Below, in pieces: positions 1 to 11,460 of a stretch of 40,704 bases of DNA. The translations under genes and the position numbers were made by a program. The stretch spans positions 1 through 40,704 of the forward strand of contig NZ_AVPU01000024.1 in the NCBI RefSeq assembly GCF_000768355.1. The letters are read 5' to 3'. The first letter of the stretch is position 1. Each line of letters begins with the position of its first letter. The notes under the pieces are model-generated. The model saw nothing but the letters and a program-made list of their open reading frames with translations, made no database searches and was not told where the DNA came from. This stretch comes from Lysobacter daejeonensis GH1-9 (GTDB lineage: Bacteria > Pseudomonadota > Gammaproteobacteria > Xanthomonadales > Xanthomonadaceae).

Positions 1-1077
1 CCGGTGCCCACCGCCGAGACCGGCGCCCGCGTCGAGCCCGTCGCGCCGTCCACGCAGCCCGACGCCCTTGCCGCCCGCGAAATCGAGACTGCGGCCACAG
101 CCAGCGAGCCGCGCACCCCGCCGGTGGCCTTCACGGCCGACGAGCTGATGCCCAACAAGGTGCCCTACGCCAGCCCCGCCGTGCGCCTGTTTGCGCGGGA
201 ACTCGGCGTGGACCTCGGCCACGTCAAGGGCAGCGAGCGTGGTGGCCGCATCACCCGCGAGGACGTGCAGAAGTTCGTCAAGGGCGTGATGCAGGGCGGT
301 GGTGCCATGGCCGCGACGCCGGTAGCCGGGGGGGGGGGGCTCAACCTGCTGCCGTGGCCCAAGGTCGACTTCGCCAAGTTCGGCCCGGTCGAGACCCGCG
401 AGCTCAGCCGCATCCAGAAGATCTCCGGCGCCAACCTCGCCCGCAACTGGGCGATGATCCCGCACGTCACCCAGCACGACGACGCCGACATCACCGAGCT
501 GGAAGAGTTGCGCGTGCAGCTCAACAAGGAAAACGAGAAATCCGGCATCAAGCTGACCATGCTCGCCTTCCTGATGAAGGCCTCGGTCGCCGCGCTGCAG
601 AAGTTCCCCACCTTCAATGCCTCGCTCGACGCCTCGGGCGAAGTGCTCACCCTCAAGCAGTATTTCCACATCGGCTTCGCCGCCGACACGCCCAACGGCC
701 TCGTGGTGCCGGTGGTGCGCGACGTCGACAAGAAGGGCGTGCTGCAGATCGCGCAGGAAACCAGCGAGCTGGCCAAGAAGGCGCGCGATGGCAAGCTCGG
801 CCCCGCTGACATGCAGGGCGGCTGCTTCTCGATCAGCTCGCTGGGCGGTATCGGCGGTACCAAGTTCACGCCGATCGTGAATGCGCCGGAAGTCGCCATC
901 CTCGGTGTGTCCAAGTCGGCCATCCGCCCGGTGTGGAGCGGCAGCGCGTTCGAGCCCAAGCTGATCCTGCCGCTGTCGCTGTCGTACGACCACCGCGTCA
1001 TCGATGGCGCCGCCGCCGCGCGCTTCACCGCCTACCTGGCGCAGCTGCTGGCCGACATGCGCCGGGTCCTGCTGTGA
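1..1077 (+). CDS. aceF: Dihydrolipoyllysine-residue acetyltransferase, PDH E2 (5' partial)
   Basis: E2 core enzyme of the cytoplasmic pyruvate dehydrogenase complex; it transfers acetyl from the lipoyl arm to CoA. The frame is open from the window edge, so the start and the lipoyl domain(s) lie upstream. What is visible: an Ala/Pro-rich linker; a peripheral-subunit-binding domain (about bases 168-285, with a GSERGGRITREDV-type core); a second linker containing a run of twelve G (328-339) read as four glycines; then the catalytic acetyltransferase domain from about 350 to the end. The active-site motif DHRVIDG is intact, with its histidine codon at 991-993. The stop TGA overlaps the GTG start of the next gene, and lpdA follows, which fits a PDH operon. 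Family assignment is secure. The alternative, an oxoglutarate dehydrogenase E2, is less likely given the neighbouring lipoyl-domain E3 and the LNLLPWPKVDF linker/core junction typical of AceF. Confidence 0.95.
   Translation, partial: PVPTAETGARVEPVAPSTQPDALAAREIETAATASEPRTPPVAFTADELMPNKVPYASPAVRLFARELGVDLGHVKGSERGGRITREDVQKFVKGVMQGGGAMAATPVAGGGGLNLLPWPKVDFAKFGPVETRELSRIQKISGANLARNWAMIPHVTQHDDADITELEELRVQLNKENEKSGIKLTMLAFLMKASVAALQKFPTFNASLDASGEVLTLKQYFHIGFAADTPNGLVVPVVRDVDKKGVLQIAQETSELAKKARDGKLGPADMQGGCFSISSLGGIGGTKFTPIVNAPEVAILGVSKSAIRPVWSGSAFEPKLILPLSLSYDHRVIDGAAAARFTAYLAQLLADMRRVLL
328..339 (+). repeat. G12 homopolymer inside aceF
   Basis: Twelve consecutive G bases form exactly four GGG glycine codons in the linker before the E2 catalytic domain. 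Neighbouring glycines mostly use GGC, so the run stands out. Loss or gain of one base would frameshift the catalytic domain; steps of three would be tolerated. Confidence 0.9.
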
Positions 1078-1745
1078 CCGTGCGCGCCATGTGTCTGGCC
1101 GCCGCGCTGGCGGTCGCGCCGCTCGCGCAGGCAGACGAGTGCGTGGTTGATCTTGGCCGCGGCTGGCCTGTAGGCGCACAGAACCACGGTGAAGCCGCGG
1201 AGAAACTGCTGTTCGGCGGTCGCCAGCCGGTGCTGTCGTTGACCTGGCTGCCCGTGCGCGGGGAGGAACGCAGCCTGCAACTCGTGCCTGCCGAGAGCGG
1301 TGACTGGACGCTGCGCTACAGCCTCGCCGACGAGCGCGTGCTGCAATGGACCGCCGTGCGCAACGGCGTCGAGCAGCGGTTGGTGCTGGAGCAGACCCCC
1401 GAAGTGCTGGAAGTGCCGATCCCGGCCTTGGTTGGCCAGCGGTTGGTGGACGACTGGGGCCGCGTGCTGGCTACCGTCGCGCCGGCAAGCCGCGCAGCCA
1501 ACTTCCACGAGGGTGACCTATGGCTGCTGCAGGTGGAAGGCATGCGCATCAGCGGCCTCGCGCCCAAGTGCGGCCCTGCCGAGCGCCTGCATGAACAGAT
1601 CGGCCTGCTGATCGAAGCCGTGGACGAGAAGGCCTCCAAGCGCGAGAAGCGCTGGACCCAGATCCAGGAATCACTGGACACGATGCGCGAAGAACTGGCC
1701 AGCACCACGGGTGCCGACGAAGGAGTGGCCCATGCCAACGATTGA
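1074..1745 (+). CDS. Unrecognised exported protein encoded between aceF and lpdA
   Basis: I do not recognise the family. Starting at GTG 1074 the product is 223 aa, with a short basic N-terminus, a hydrophobic stretch and an AQA|DEC junction near residue 20, which looks like a Sec signal peptide. The mature part has only two cysteines (C23 and C166), which could form a disulfide. Residues about 45-165 look beta-rich. Residues about 168-210 are rich in charged and leucine residues ([14 protein letters not shown]) and probably form a coiled coil. GTG 1074 overlaps the aceF stop (GTGA); GTG 1080 and ATG 1089 are alternative starts that also keep the signal peptide. The 3' end overlaps lpdA by 14 bases, so translation is probably coupled on both sides. 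An exported protein in an operon for a cytoplasmic complex is unexpected, and no function is proposed. Confidence 0.8.
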   Translation: MTVRAMCLAAALAVAPLAQADECVVDLGRGWPVGAQNHGEAAEKLLFGGRQPVLSLTWLPVRGEERSLQLVPAESGDWTLRYSLADERVLQWTAVRNGVEQRLVLEQTPEVLEVPIPALVGQRLVDDWGRVLATVAPASRAANFHEGDLWLLQVEGMRISGLAPKCGPAERLHEQIGLLIEAVDEKASKREKRWTQIQESLDTMREELASTTGADEGVAHAND

Positions 1746-3576
1746 GATCAAGGTCCCGGACATCGGCGGTTATGACGATGTGCCAGTGATCGAACTGCTG
1801 GTCGCCGTGGGCGACACCGTCGCCAAGGACCAAGGCCTGGTCACGCTGGAGTCGGACAAGGCCACGATGGAAGTGCCGGCCTCGCACGCGGGTGTGATCA
1901 GGGAACTCAAGGTCAAGCTCGGCGACGCCGTGTCCGAAGGCAGCGTCATCGCGCTGATCGAAGCCGAAGGCGAGGGCGCCGCACCGGCAGCGACGCCGGC
2001 CACCGCACCCGCAGCGGCACCGGCTTCGGCTGCACCTGCAGCAACGCCCGCCGCCACCGGGGCTGCGTCCGCACCGATCGCGCCGGTTGCGCCGGTTGCG
2101 CAACCGGCGTCGCCCGCGGGCCCCGCTCCGGCCGCCGCCTCCGGGCGCAAACCCGACATCGAGTGCCGCATGCTGGTCCTCGGCGCGGGTCCGGGCGGCT
2201 ATACCGCCGCGTTCCGCTCCGCCGACCTCGGCATGGATACCGTGCTCATCGAGCGCTACGCCAGCCTCGGCGGTGTCTGCCTCAATGTCGGCTGCATTCC
2301 GTCCAAGGCGCTGCTGCACGCCGCCGCGGTGATCGACGAAGCCGCGCACGCCAAGGACTATGGCATCGACTTCGGCAAGCCCAAGATCACCCTTGACGCG
2401 CTGCGCGCCTACAAGGAAAAGGTCGTCGGCCAGCTGACCAAGGGCCTGTCCGGCATGGCCAAGCAGCGCAAGGTGCGCGTGGTCGAGGGCGTGGGCAAGT
2501 TCGTGTCGCCGCATGAGGTGGAGGTGGCCGGGCCCAACGGCACCCAGCTCATCCGCTTCGAGCAATGCATCATCGCCGCGGGCTCGCAGGCGGTGAAGCT
2601 GCCGGGCTTCCCGTGGGGCGACGCGCGCGTGATGGATTCCACCGACGCGCTGGAATTGGCCGAAGTGCCGAAGAGGCTGCTGGTCGTGGGCGGCGGCATC
2701 ATCGGCCTGGAAATGGCCACCGTGTACCGCGCGCTGGGCAGCGAAGTGACCGTGGTCGAATTCGCCGACCAGATCATGCCGGGCGCCGACACCGACCTGA
2801 TCAAGCCGCTGGCCGACCGTCTGAAAAAGCAAGGCGTTATCGTCCACACCAAGGTCAAGGCCGCGGGTACCGAGGCGCTCAAGGGTGGCCTCAAGGTGCG
2901 TTTCGAGCCTGCGCAGGAGGGTGGCAGCGCACCCGAGCCGCAGACCTTCGACCGCGTGCTGGTTGCCGTCGGCCGCTCGCCCAACGGCGGCAAGTTGGAC
3001 GCGAACAAAGCCGGCGTCAGCGTCACCGATCGCGGCTTCATCCCGGTCGACCGGCAGATGCGCACCAACGTGCCGCACATCTTCGCCATCGGCGACCTCG
3101 TCGGCCAGCCGATGCTGGCGCACAAGGCCACGCACGAGGGCAAGCTCGCCGCGGAGGTCGCGTTTGGCGAGAAGAAGGAGTGGGTCGCGCGCGTGATCCC
3201 GTCGGTGGCCTACACCGATCCGGAAATCGCCTGGGTGGGCGTCACCGAGACCGAAGCCAAGGCCAAGGGCCTGAAGGTGGGCGTGGGCAAGTTCCCGTGG
3301 GCCGCCAGTGGCCGCGCGATCGGCCTGGGCCGCACCGAGGGCTTCACCAAGCTGGTCTTCGATGAGGCCACGCACCGCATCATCGGCGGCGGCATCGTCG
3401 GCGTGCATGCCGGCGACCTGATCGCGGAAATCGGGCTCGCCATCGAGATGGGCTGCGAGGTGCATGACATCGGCGCCACCATCCACCCGCATCCGACGCT
3501 GAGTGAGTCGGTGGGCATGGCGGCCGAGGTCTATGACGGCACCATCACCGATCTCTACCTTCCGAAGAAGAAATGA
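1732..3576 (+). CDS. lpdA: Dihydrolipoyl dehydrogenase (E3) with N-terminal lipoyl domain
   Basis: FAD-dependent E3 that reoxidises the dihydrolipoyl groups of the PDH complex with NAD+. ATG 1732 is chosen because AAGGAG lies at 1720-1725, six bases upstream; the product is 614 aa. Residues 1-80 are a biotinyl/lipoyl domain with the modified lysine in ESDKATME (K43). An Ala/Pro/Thr-rich swinging linker of about 60 residues follows. The E3 proper starts near residue 142 with the FAD-binding GAGPGGY, then the redox-active CLNVGC disulfide, a second nucleotide-binding GGGIIGLE, and the C-terminal HPHPTLSES active-site histidine region. Carrying its own lipoyl domain makes it longer than the roughly 475-aa E. 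coli Lpd; this architecture is known from Neisseria and xanthomonads. It is the last gene of the operon and is followed by a stem-loop. Confidence 0.96.
   Translation: MPTIEIKVPDIGGYDDVPVIELLVAVGDTVAKDQGLVTLESDKATMEVPASHAGVIRELKVKLGDAVSEGSVIALIEAEGEGAAPAATPATAPAAAPASAAPAATPAATGAASAPIAPVAPVAQPASPAGPAPAAASGRKPDIECRMLVLGAGPGGYTAAFRSADLGMDTVLIERYASLGGVCLNVGCIPSKALLHAAAVIDEAAHAKDYGIDFGKPKITLDALRAYKEKVVGQLTKGLSGMAKQRKVRVVEGVGKFVSPHEVEVAGPNGTQLIRFEQCIIAAGSQAVKLPGFPWGDARVMDSTDALELAEVPKRLLVVGGGIIGLEMATVYRALGSEVTVVEFADQIMPGADTDLIKPLADRLKKQGVIVHTKVKAAGTEALKGGLKVRFEPAQEGGSAPEPQTFDRVLVAVGRSPNGGKLDANKAGVSVTDRGFIPVDRQMRTNVPHIFAIGDLVGQPMLAHKATHEGKLAAEVAFGEKKEWVARVIPSVAYTDPEIAWVGVTETEAKAKGLKVGVGKFPWAASGRAIGLGRTEGFTKLVFDEATHRIIGGGIVGVHAGDLIAEIGLAIEMGCEVHDIGATIHPHPTLSESVGMAAEVYDGTITDLYLPKKK
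2090..2109. repeat. 20-bp perfect palindrome in the lpdA linker
   Basis: Half-site CGCCGGTTGC is followed immediately by its exact reverse complement. The half-site is also directly duplicated just upstream (GCGCCGGTT twice), encoding an AlaProVal repeat. It may simply reflect the low-complexity linker, but it could extrude as a cruciform or mRNA hairpin. Confidence 0.85.
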
Positions 3577-3580
3577 CAGC

Positions 3581-3619
3581 AAAGCCCCGGCCCGGGGAGC
3601 ACACCCGGGCCGGGGCTTT
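3581..3619. terminator. Stem-loop between convergent lpdA and the DUF2061 gene
   Basis: A 16-bp perfect stem (arms 3581-3596 and 3604-3619) with a 7-base loop starts five bases after the lpdA stop. The outer pairs are AAA/TTT, so it is nearly symmetric and could serve both strands. There is no long T tract, so termination strength is uncertain. Confidence 0.75.
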
Positions 3620-3720
3620 GAGTGCCGCCGTTGCGTTGCCTTTGACGAGGAGGTTTGGAGCGGCGGGACTCGGGGTATGGGACCGGCGCGGCGGGAAAAG
3701 GTTCCCGCCGGCGCGCAGAT

Positions 3721-3945
3721 TCAAGCGATAACTTGCGTCGATGGCCGGGGTGCGGCCGAGGCGCGGCGTGGATTGCGATGGGCCAGCCGCCGCCACACCT
3801 TTTCGTGCAGGTGGAAGGCCACGGTGTTGACCGCCGGCTCCACCAGCGCCATGGCGCCGCCAACCCAGACGCTGCCGGTCATGAGGTAGCCCAGGGTGAA
3901 GGCGACGGTGAAGTGCACGGCGGCAAAGCTGAGGGTCTTGCGCAT
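3721..3945 (-). CDS. DUF2061 small membrane protein
   Basis: A 74-aa protein matching the DUF2061 pattern: a short Lys/Arg N-terminus (MRKTLSF), two hydrophobic segments with a TG turn between them (VAFTLGYLMTGSVWVGG), and the signature ALVEPAVNTVAFHLHEKVW, followed by a basic tail of about 22 residues. The function of the family is unknown; it is predicted to sit in the inner membrane. I prefer ATG 3945; an in-frame TTG at 3960 would add five residues but would fall inside the operator described next. It is monocistronic, convergent with lpdA and divergent from the atp operon. Its promoter region carries a Fur-like box, so iron-dependent repression is inferred, not shown. Confidence 0.8.
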   Translation of the reverse strand: MRKTLSFAAVHFTVAFTLGYLMTGSVWVGGAMALVEPAVNTVAFHLHEKVWRRLAHRNPRRASAAPRPSTQVIA

Positions 3946-3959
3946 GGCATCTGCCTGCA

Positions 3960-3980
3960 AATGAGAATTGATCTCGATTA
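3960..3980 (-). promoter_or_regulatory. Putative Fur box before the DUF2061 gene
   Basis: The bases read AAT-GAGA-ATTGA-TCTC-G-ATT, an imperfect palindrome with inverted GAGA/TCTC and flanking AAT/ATT, close to the AATGAGAATnATTCTCATT type of Fur site. It is AT-rich in a GC-rich background, overlaps the predicted -10 and ends 15 bases before the start codon, a position suited to repression. Confidence 0.55.
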
Positions 3981-4004
3981 TCCGGCTGCCTTCTAGGCCG
4001 TCCA
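3977..4004 (-). promoter_or_regulatory. Predicted sigma70-type promoter for the DUF2061 gene
   Basis: Read on the minus strand: -35 TGGACG (3999-4004), 16-base spacer, -10 GATAAT (3977-3982). The -10 matches TATAAT at five of six positions and the -35 matches at four of six. The Fur-like box covers the -10. Confidence 0.5.
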
Positions 4005-4093
4005 GTCGAAATTTCCTGCGGTTTTCATAGATCGAGCCAATCGCCCCGGGCCGTGAGCCGTTGTTTCACAAGGAAACCGCCGACCATCGTCGG

Positions 4094-4122
4094 TTGCTCC
4101 GCCCCCGTAGCCGTTCTATACT
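4094..4122 (+). promoter_or_regulatory. Predicted promoter of the atp operon
   Basis: -35 TTGCTC (4094-4099), 17-base spacer, -10 TATACT (4117-4122), 53 bases before the atpI start. Spacing is optimal and the -10 is five of six to consensus. No other good promoter is seen before atpB. Confidence 0.7.
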
Positions 4123-4174
4123 TTTGCGGCTTACCCGGGCGCTTTTCAGCCCACTTCCTCCGACCGGGACCAGC

Positions 4175-4540
4175 GTGCACGACCCACTGACAGCCGGCCG
4201 TCGCCTGGCGACCCGCACGGTCGTCTGGCAAGCCACCGCGACAGCCCTGCTGGCGCTGGCTTTCCTGGCCAAGGGTGGCACGCATGCCCTCGCGGCGCTG
4301 CTTGGCGGCGGCGCGATGGCGGCCGGAGGTGCCATCGCGGCCCGCCTGCTGTTCAGGGGTGGCGTCGGGTCCGCGGGCACGGTCATGGGCCGCTGGCTGG
4401 CGGGCTTGGCATTGAAGTGGCTGGTGGTGTTCGTGGTGCTGTGGTTGGGCGTGGTGGTCTGGCACTTGCCGGCGCTGCCGCTGCTGCTGGGGATCGTGGC
4501 TGCACTCGTTGCGCTCGCCCTCGCCGCGACCCGTCGCTGA
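4175..4540 (+). CDS. atpI: ATP synthase protein I
   Basis: A small accessory membrane protein, 121 aa from GTG 4175, at the head of the ATP synthase operon. In other bacteria AtpI helps assemble the c-ring. About four hydrophobic segments are visible (WQATATALLALAFLA, an Ala/Gly-rich ALAALLGGGAMAAGGAIAA, LALKWLVVFVVLWLGVVVW, and the Leu/Ala-rich C-terminus), matching the family's length and layout. The frame is open further upstream to 4061, but the predicted promoter (-10 at 4117-4122) makes the GTG at 4175 the natural start. No strong ribosome binding site is visible, which suits a protein needed in low amounts. Identification rests on position, size and hydrophobicity more than on sequence motifs, since AtpI is poorly conserved. 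Confidence 0.85.
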   Translation: MHDPLTAGRRLATRTVVWQATATALLALAFLAKGGTHALAALLGGGAMAAGGAIAARLLFRGGVGSAGTVMGRWLAGLALKWLVVFVVLWLGVVVWHLPALPLLLGIVAALVALALAATRR

Positions 4541-4600
4541 CGGCACTGGTTTGGCCAGCAATCCGTCGTTCATAAATTTCACATTGCAAGGTTAGGGCAC

Positions 4601-5398
4601 ATGTCCGGCGCGGCAGAACTGACTCCCACCGAATATATCCAGCACCACCTCAAGAACCTGACCGTCCAAGTCGGCGAGGGTGGCTTCTGGACCCTGCACC
4701 TGGACACGTTCATCACCGCAGTGCTGATGGGCCTGGTGATCGTGTTCGCGTTCTGGCTGGCCACGCGCAAGGCCACGTCCGGCGTGCCGGGCAAATGGCA
4801 GGCCTTCGTCGAGATCTGCCTGGAGTTCGTCGACAAGCAGGCGCGCGACACCTACCACGGTCCGAGCAAGCTGGTGACGCCGATCGCGATCACCCTGTTC
4901 TTCTGGATCCTGATGATGAACCTGCTGAAGATGATCCCGGCAGACTTCATCGCCAAGCCGCTGGAGCTGGTGGGCGTCCATTACTGGAAGCCGGTGCCGA
5001 CCGCCGACGTCAACGCGACGCTCGGCATGTCGATCAGCGTGTTCTTCCTGATGCTGTTCTTCGCCATCCGTTCCAAGGGCCTGGGCGGCTTCACCAAGGA
5101 ATTCCTGACCGCGCCGTTTGGCAAGTGGATGGTGCCGTTCAACCTGATCCTCAACATCGTTGAGTGGCTGAGCAAGCCGATTTCGCTGGCCATGCGACTG
5201 TTCGGCAACATGTTCGGCGGCGAAATCGTGTTCCTCCTCATCTGGGTGCTCGGCGGTGCCGGCATCCTGGGCGCCCTCGCGGGCGGCGCGTTCGGCCTCG
5301 GCTGGATGCTGTTCCACCTGCTGGTGATTCCGCTGCAGGCGTTCATCTTCATGATGCTGTCCATCGTGTACCTGAGCCTGTCGGAAGACGCTCACTAA
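4601..5398 (+). CDS. atpB: F1Fo ATP synthase subunit a
   Basis: The Fo stator subunit that forms the proton half-channels against the c-ring in the inner membrane. 265 aa, close to E. coli AtpB (271 aa). An AAGG element lies about a dozen bases before ATG 4601. The hallmark segment SLAMRLFGNMFGGEI is present, with the essential arginine that faces the c-ring carboxylate (E. coli R210). The C-terminal helix PLQAFIFMMLSIVYLSLSEDAH is also typical. Several long hydrophobic helices are spread through the protein. It is the second gene of the operon, 60 bases after atpI. The intergenic region to atpE carries a small UUCG hairpin and a tandem repeat. Confidence 0.98.
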   Translation: MSGAAELTPTEYIQHHLKNLTVQVGEGGFWTLHLDTFITAVLMGLVIVFAFWLATRKATSGVPGKWQAFVEICLEFVDKQARDTYHGPSKLVTPIAITLFFWILMMNLLKMIPADFIAKPLELVGVHYWKPVPTADVNATLGMSISVFFLMLFFAIRSKGLGGFTKEFLTAPFGKWMVPFNLILNIVEWLSKPISLAMRLFGNMFGGEIVFLLIWVLGGAGILGALAGGAFGLGWMLFHLLVIPLQAFIFMMLSIVYLSLSEDAH

Positions 5399-5420
5399 GC
5401 GCTTCGGCGCACGCTCGAAT

Positions 5421-5449
5421 CGTTTCAACCCTTCCTCGTTTCAACCCTT
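5421..5449 (+). repeat. Tandem 13-base repeat in the atpE leader
   Basis: CGTTTCAACCCTT occurs at 5421-5433 and again at 5437-5449, a 16-base period. The repeats are AT- and pyrimidine-rich compared with the surroundings and lie 24-52 bases before the atpE start. A four-bp hairpin with a UUCG loop (GCGC/GCGC, 5399-5410) precedes them. By analogy with the U-rich atpE translational enhancer of E. coli they may raise translation of subunit c. Confidence 0.85.
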
Positions 5450-5451
5450 AA

Positions 5452-5769
<318 letters not shown>

Positions 5770-5788
5770 TAAGCCAATCCGCTTGACG

Positions 5789-5816
5789 GGTGCGGGCCGG
5801 TTCGCCGGCCTGCACC
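5789..5816 (+). other. Strong UUCG hairpin between atpE and atpF
   Basis: A 12-bp stem with one G-U wobble (arms 5789-5800 and 5805-5816) is closed by a TTCG tetraloop. It begins 20 bases after the atpE stop and is not followed by a T run, so it looks like an mRNA stability or processing element, not a terminator. Confidence 0.75.
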
Positions 5817-5829
5817 ACGGTTGAAGGAC

Positions 5830-5847
5830 GGGCGCGACATCGCGCCC
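5830..5847 (+). other. Second hairpin between atpE and atpF
   Basis: GGGCGCGA and its exact complement TCGCGCCC are separated by two bases (about seven bp with a four-base loop), followed by TTT and then CCCG. It may act as a weak attenuator or as a 3' end after atpE processing. It ends 30 bases before atpF. Confidence 0.6.
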
Positions 5848-5877
5848 TTTCCCGTCACCTCTGGCAGAGCATCATCA

Positions 5878-6348
5878 ATGAACATCGGCATGACCCTCAT
5901 TGCCCAGGCGCTGGCATTTGCCGGTTTGATCTGGATCATCGCGACCAAGATCTGGCCGCCGCTGCTGGCTGCGATCGAAGAGCGCCAGCAGAAGATCGCC
6001 GAAGGTCTGGCCGCGGCTGACAACAGCCAGAAGGCCCTGGCCCAGGCCCAGGAACAGGTCGACGCCGCCCTGCGCGAAGCGCGTGGCAAGGCCAACGAGA
6101 TCATCGAGCAGGCGCACCAGCGCGCCAACCAGATCATCGACCAGGCCAAGAACGAAGCCCTCGCCGAAGGCGAGCGCCAGAAGGCCCTGGCCCTGGCCGA
6201 GATCGAAGCGTCCGCCACCCGCGCCCGCGAAGACCTGCGCAAGCACGTGTCCGCCCTGGCCGTGACCGGCGCCGAGAAGCTGCTCAAGCGCGAAATCGAC
6301 GCCAACGCCCACAAGGCGCTGCTCGACGAGCTCGCCGCGGAAATCTGA
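5878..6348 (+). CDS. atpF: F1Fo ATP synthase subunit b
   Basis: The peripheral stalk subunit that links Fo to F1 as a dimer. From ATG 5878 it is 156 aa, the same length as E. coli AtpF. One N-terminal membrane helix (about residues 5-25, [20 protein letters not shown]) is followed by a long, charged, Ala-rich helix with heptad character ([11 protein letters not shown] onward) that forms the right-handed coiled coil. An in-frame TTG at 5821 would add 19 residues encoded by the hairpin region and is rejected. The ribosome binding site is weak, consistent with two copies per complex. It sits 108 bases after atpE and 7 before atpH. Confidence 0.97.
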   Translation: MNIGMTLIAQALAFAGLIWIIATKIWPPLLAAIEERQQKIAEGLAAADNSQKALAQAQEQVDAALREARGKANEIIEQAHQRANQIIDQAKNEALAEGERQKALALAEIEASATRAREDLRKHVSALAVTGAEKLLKREIDANAHKALLDELAAEI

Positions 6349-6355
6349 GCCCACC

Positions 6356-6883
6356 ATGAGCCAGCCCCTGACCCTCGCCCGCCCGTATGCCCGCGCAGCC
6401 TTCGCGTTGTCGCGTGACGGTGGCCGTTCCGCCGACTGGTCGAAGGCCCTGGCCTTCGCCGCGCGCGTGTCCGCCGACCCGCAGGCGCAAGCCGTGCTCG
6501 GCCACCCGCTGCTGAGCAGTGCCGACGCCGTCGGCCTGCTGGTCATCGACGGCGCCGACGAAGCCTTCATCCGCTTCCTCGGCTTGCTCGCCGACAACCG
6601 CCGCCTCCCGCTGCTGCCGGAGATCGCCGGGCTGTTCGAGGAGCTGCGCGCCGAGGCCGACCGCGTGGTCAAGGCCAAGGTGACCGCCGCCGCCGAACTG
6701 CCGGCCGCCGAACTCGAGTCGATCAAGGCCGCGCTGATGAAGCGCTTTGGCCGCGACGTCGAGATCGAGACGGCCATCGACGCGTCGCTGATCGGCGGCG
6801 CGGTGATCGACGCCGGCGACGTGGTCATCGACGGCTCGCTCAAGGGCAAGCTCTCGCGCCTGCAATCCGCGCTCGCGGGCTGA
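6356..6883 (+). CDS. atpH: F1Fo ATP synthase subunit delta
   Basis: The F1 subunit that caps the alpha/beta hexamer and binds subunit b at the top of the peripheral stalk. 175 aa, near the E. coli length of 177. The N-terminal domain begins with the typical LARPYARAAFALS pattern and continues as a helical bundle (about residues 1-105). The C-terminal part contains the family signature KRFGRDVEIETAIDASLIGGAVIDAGDVVIDGSLKGKLSRL in outline, with the conserved DSSLIGG-like and DGSLKGKL positions. ATG 6356 follows atpF by only seven bases, so the two are probably translationally coupled. A hairpin with a GCAA loop lies between it and atpA. Confidence 0.97.
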   Translation: MSQPLTLARPYARAAFALSRDGGRSADWSKALAFAARVSADPQAQAVLGHPLLSSADAVGLLVIDGADEAFIRFLGLLADNRRLPLLPEIAGLFEELRAEADRVVKAKVTAAAELPAAELESIKAALMKRFGRDVEIETAIDASLIGGAVIDAGDVVIDGSLKGKLSRLQSALAG

Positions 6884-6909
6884 CGGCACACAAGTCTTCA
6901 ATTGCTACT

Positions 6910-6925
6910 CCGGCGGCAACGCCGG
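6910..6925 (+). other. GNRA-loop hairpin between atpH and atpA
   Basis: CCGGCG and CGCCGG flank a GCAA tetraloop, extendable by one T-G wobble. It lies 18 bases before the atpA start, just upstream of the ribosome binding site (AGGGA), and may shape translation of atpA. Confidence 0.6.
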
Positions 6926-6943
6926 GCACATAGGGAAACTCCC

Positions 6944-8491
<1,548 letters not shown>

Positions 8492-8505
8492 GCCCCACGT
8501 CGGGC

Positions 8506-8521
8506 GCGCCGTTCGCGGCGC
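8506..8521 (+). other. UUCG hairpin after atpA
   Basis: GCGCCG and CGGCGC flank a TTCG tetraloop, with two more G-C pairs possible beyond one mismatch. It starts 15 bases after the atpA stop and has no T run. Confidence 0.6.
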
Positions 8522-8546
8522 ACCGGGCAGGGCAGGCAACCATCCG

Positions 8547-8564
8547 CGCGGGCCTCGGCCCGCG
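8547..8564 (+). other. Second hairpin in the atpA-atpG gap
   Basis: CGCGGGCC and GGCCCGCG form up to eight bp (seven with a CTCG loop). It ends 28 bases before the atpG start. With the preceding hairpin it repeats the paired-hairpin layout seen after atpE. Confidence 0.6.
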
Positions 8565-8592
8565 TCGTTGAGTCCAAGCAGAAGAGAGCAGC

Positions 8593-10934
<2,342 letters not shown>

Positions 10935-10978
10935 GCGCCCACCCTTTCTTCCGCACCTGATCAACCAAGGACATCCTG

Positions 10979-11404
10979 ATGAGCACCACCTTCCGTTGCG
11001 ACATCGTCAGCGCCGAGAACGAAATCTTCCACGGTGACGCCGAGCTGCTGGTCGCCACCGGCGAGATGGGCGAACTCGGCATCGCGCCGCGCCATGCGCC
11101 GCTGATCACCCGCCTGAAGCCGGGCAAGGTCGTGGTGACCCTGCCGGGCGGCGAGCAGGTCGACATCGCCATTTCCGGCGGCATCCTCGAGGTGCAGCCG
11201 CAGGTGGTGACCGTGCTGGCCGACACCGCGATCCGCGCCGAGGACATCGACGAGGCCAAGGTGCGCGCGGCGAAGGAAGAAGCCGAGCGCATCCTGTCCA
11301 AGAAGGATCCGAAGATGAGCCTGGAGGAAGCCCAGGCGCAGCTGGCGATGAGCATCGCCCAGCTGAGCGCGCTGGAGCGCCTGCGCAAGAACCTCAAGCA
11401 CTGA
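10979..11404 (+). CDS. atpC: F1Fo ATP synthase subunit epsilon
   Basis: The small regulatory subunit that binds gamma and the c-ring and can inhibit ATP hydrolysis. 141 aa (E. coli 139). The N-terminal beta-sandwich starts [15 protein letters not shown] and contains the conserved [19 protein letters not shown] turn. The C-terminal two-helix domain (about residues 88-141, Ala/Glu/Lys-rich) is full length, so the inhibitory arm is present. AAGGA lies about ten bases before ATG 10979. It is the last gene of the operon and is followed after 22 bases by a clear intrinsic terminator. Confidence 0.98.
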   Translation: MSTTFRCDIVSAENEIFHGDAELLVATGEMGELGIAPRHAPLITRLKPGKVVVTLPGGEQVDIAISGGILEVQPQVVTVLADTAIRAEDIDEAKVRAAKEEAERILSKKDPKMSLEEAQAQLAMSIAQLSALERLRKNLKH

Positions 11405-11426
11405 GCCTGCGGGCGACGTGGTTGCG

Positions 11427-11460
11427 AGAACGCCGGCCTTGCGCCGGCGTTCTTGTTTCT
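11427..11460 (+). terminator. Terminator of the atp operon
   Basis: An 11-bp perfect stem (arms 11427-11437 and 11443-11453) with a five-base loop is followed by TGTTTCT. The convergent GtrA gene ends at 11459, inside the T-rich tail, so the structure separates the two units. Confidence 0.88.

Noticed and set aside
1549-3582. Long minus-strand open frame opposite lpdA
   Set aside because: It is His/Arg/Asp-rich low-complexity sequence typical of the antisense of GC-rich genes; lpdA on the plus strand has complete motifs and codon bias.
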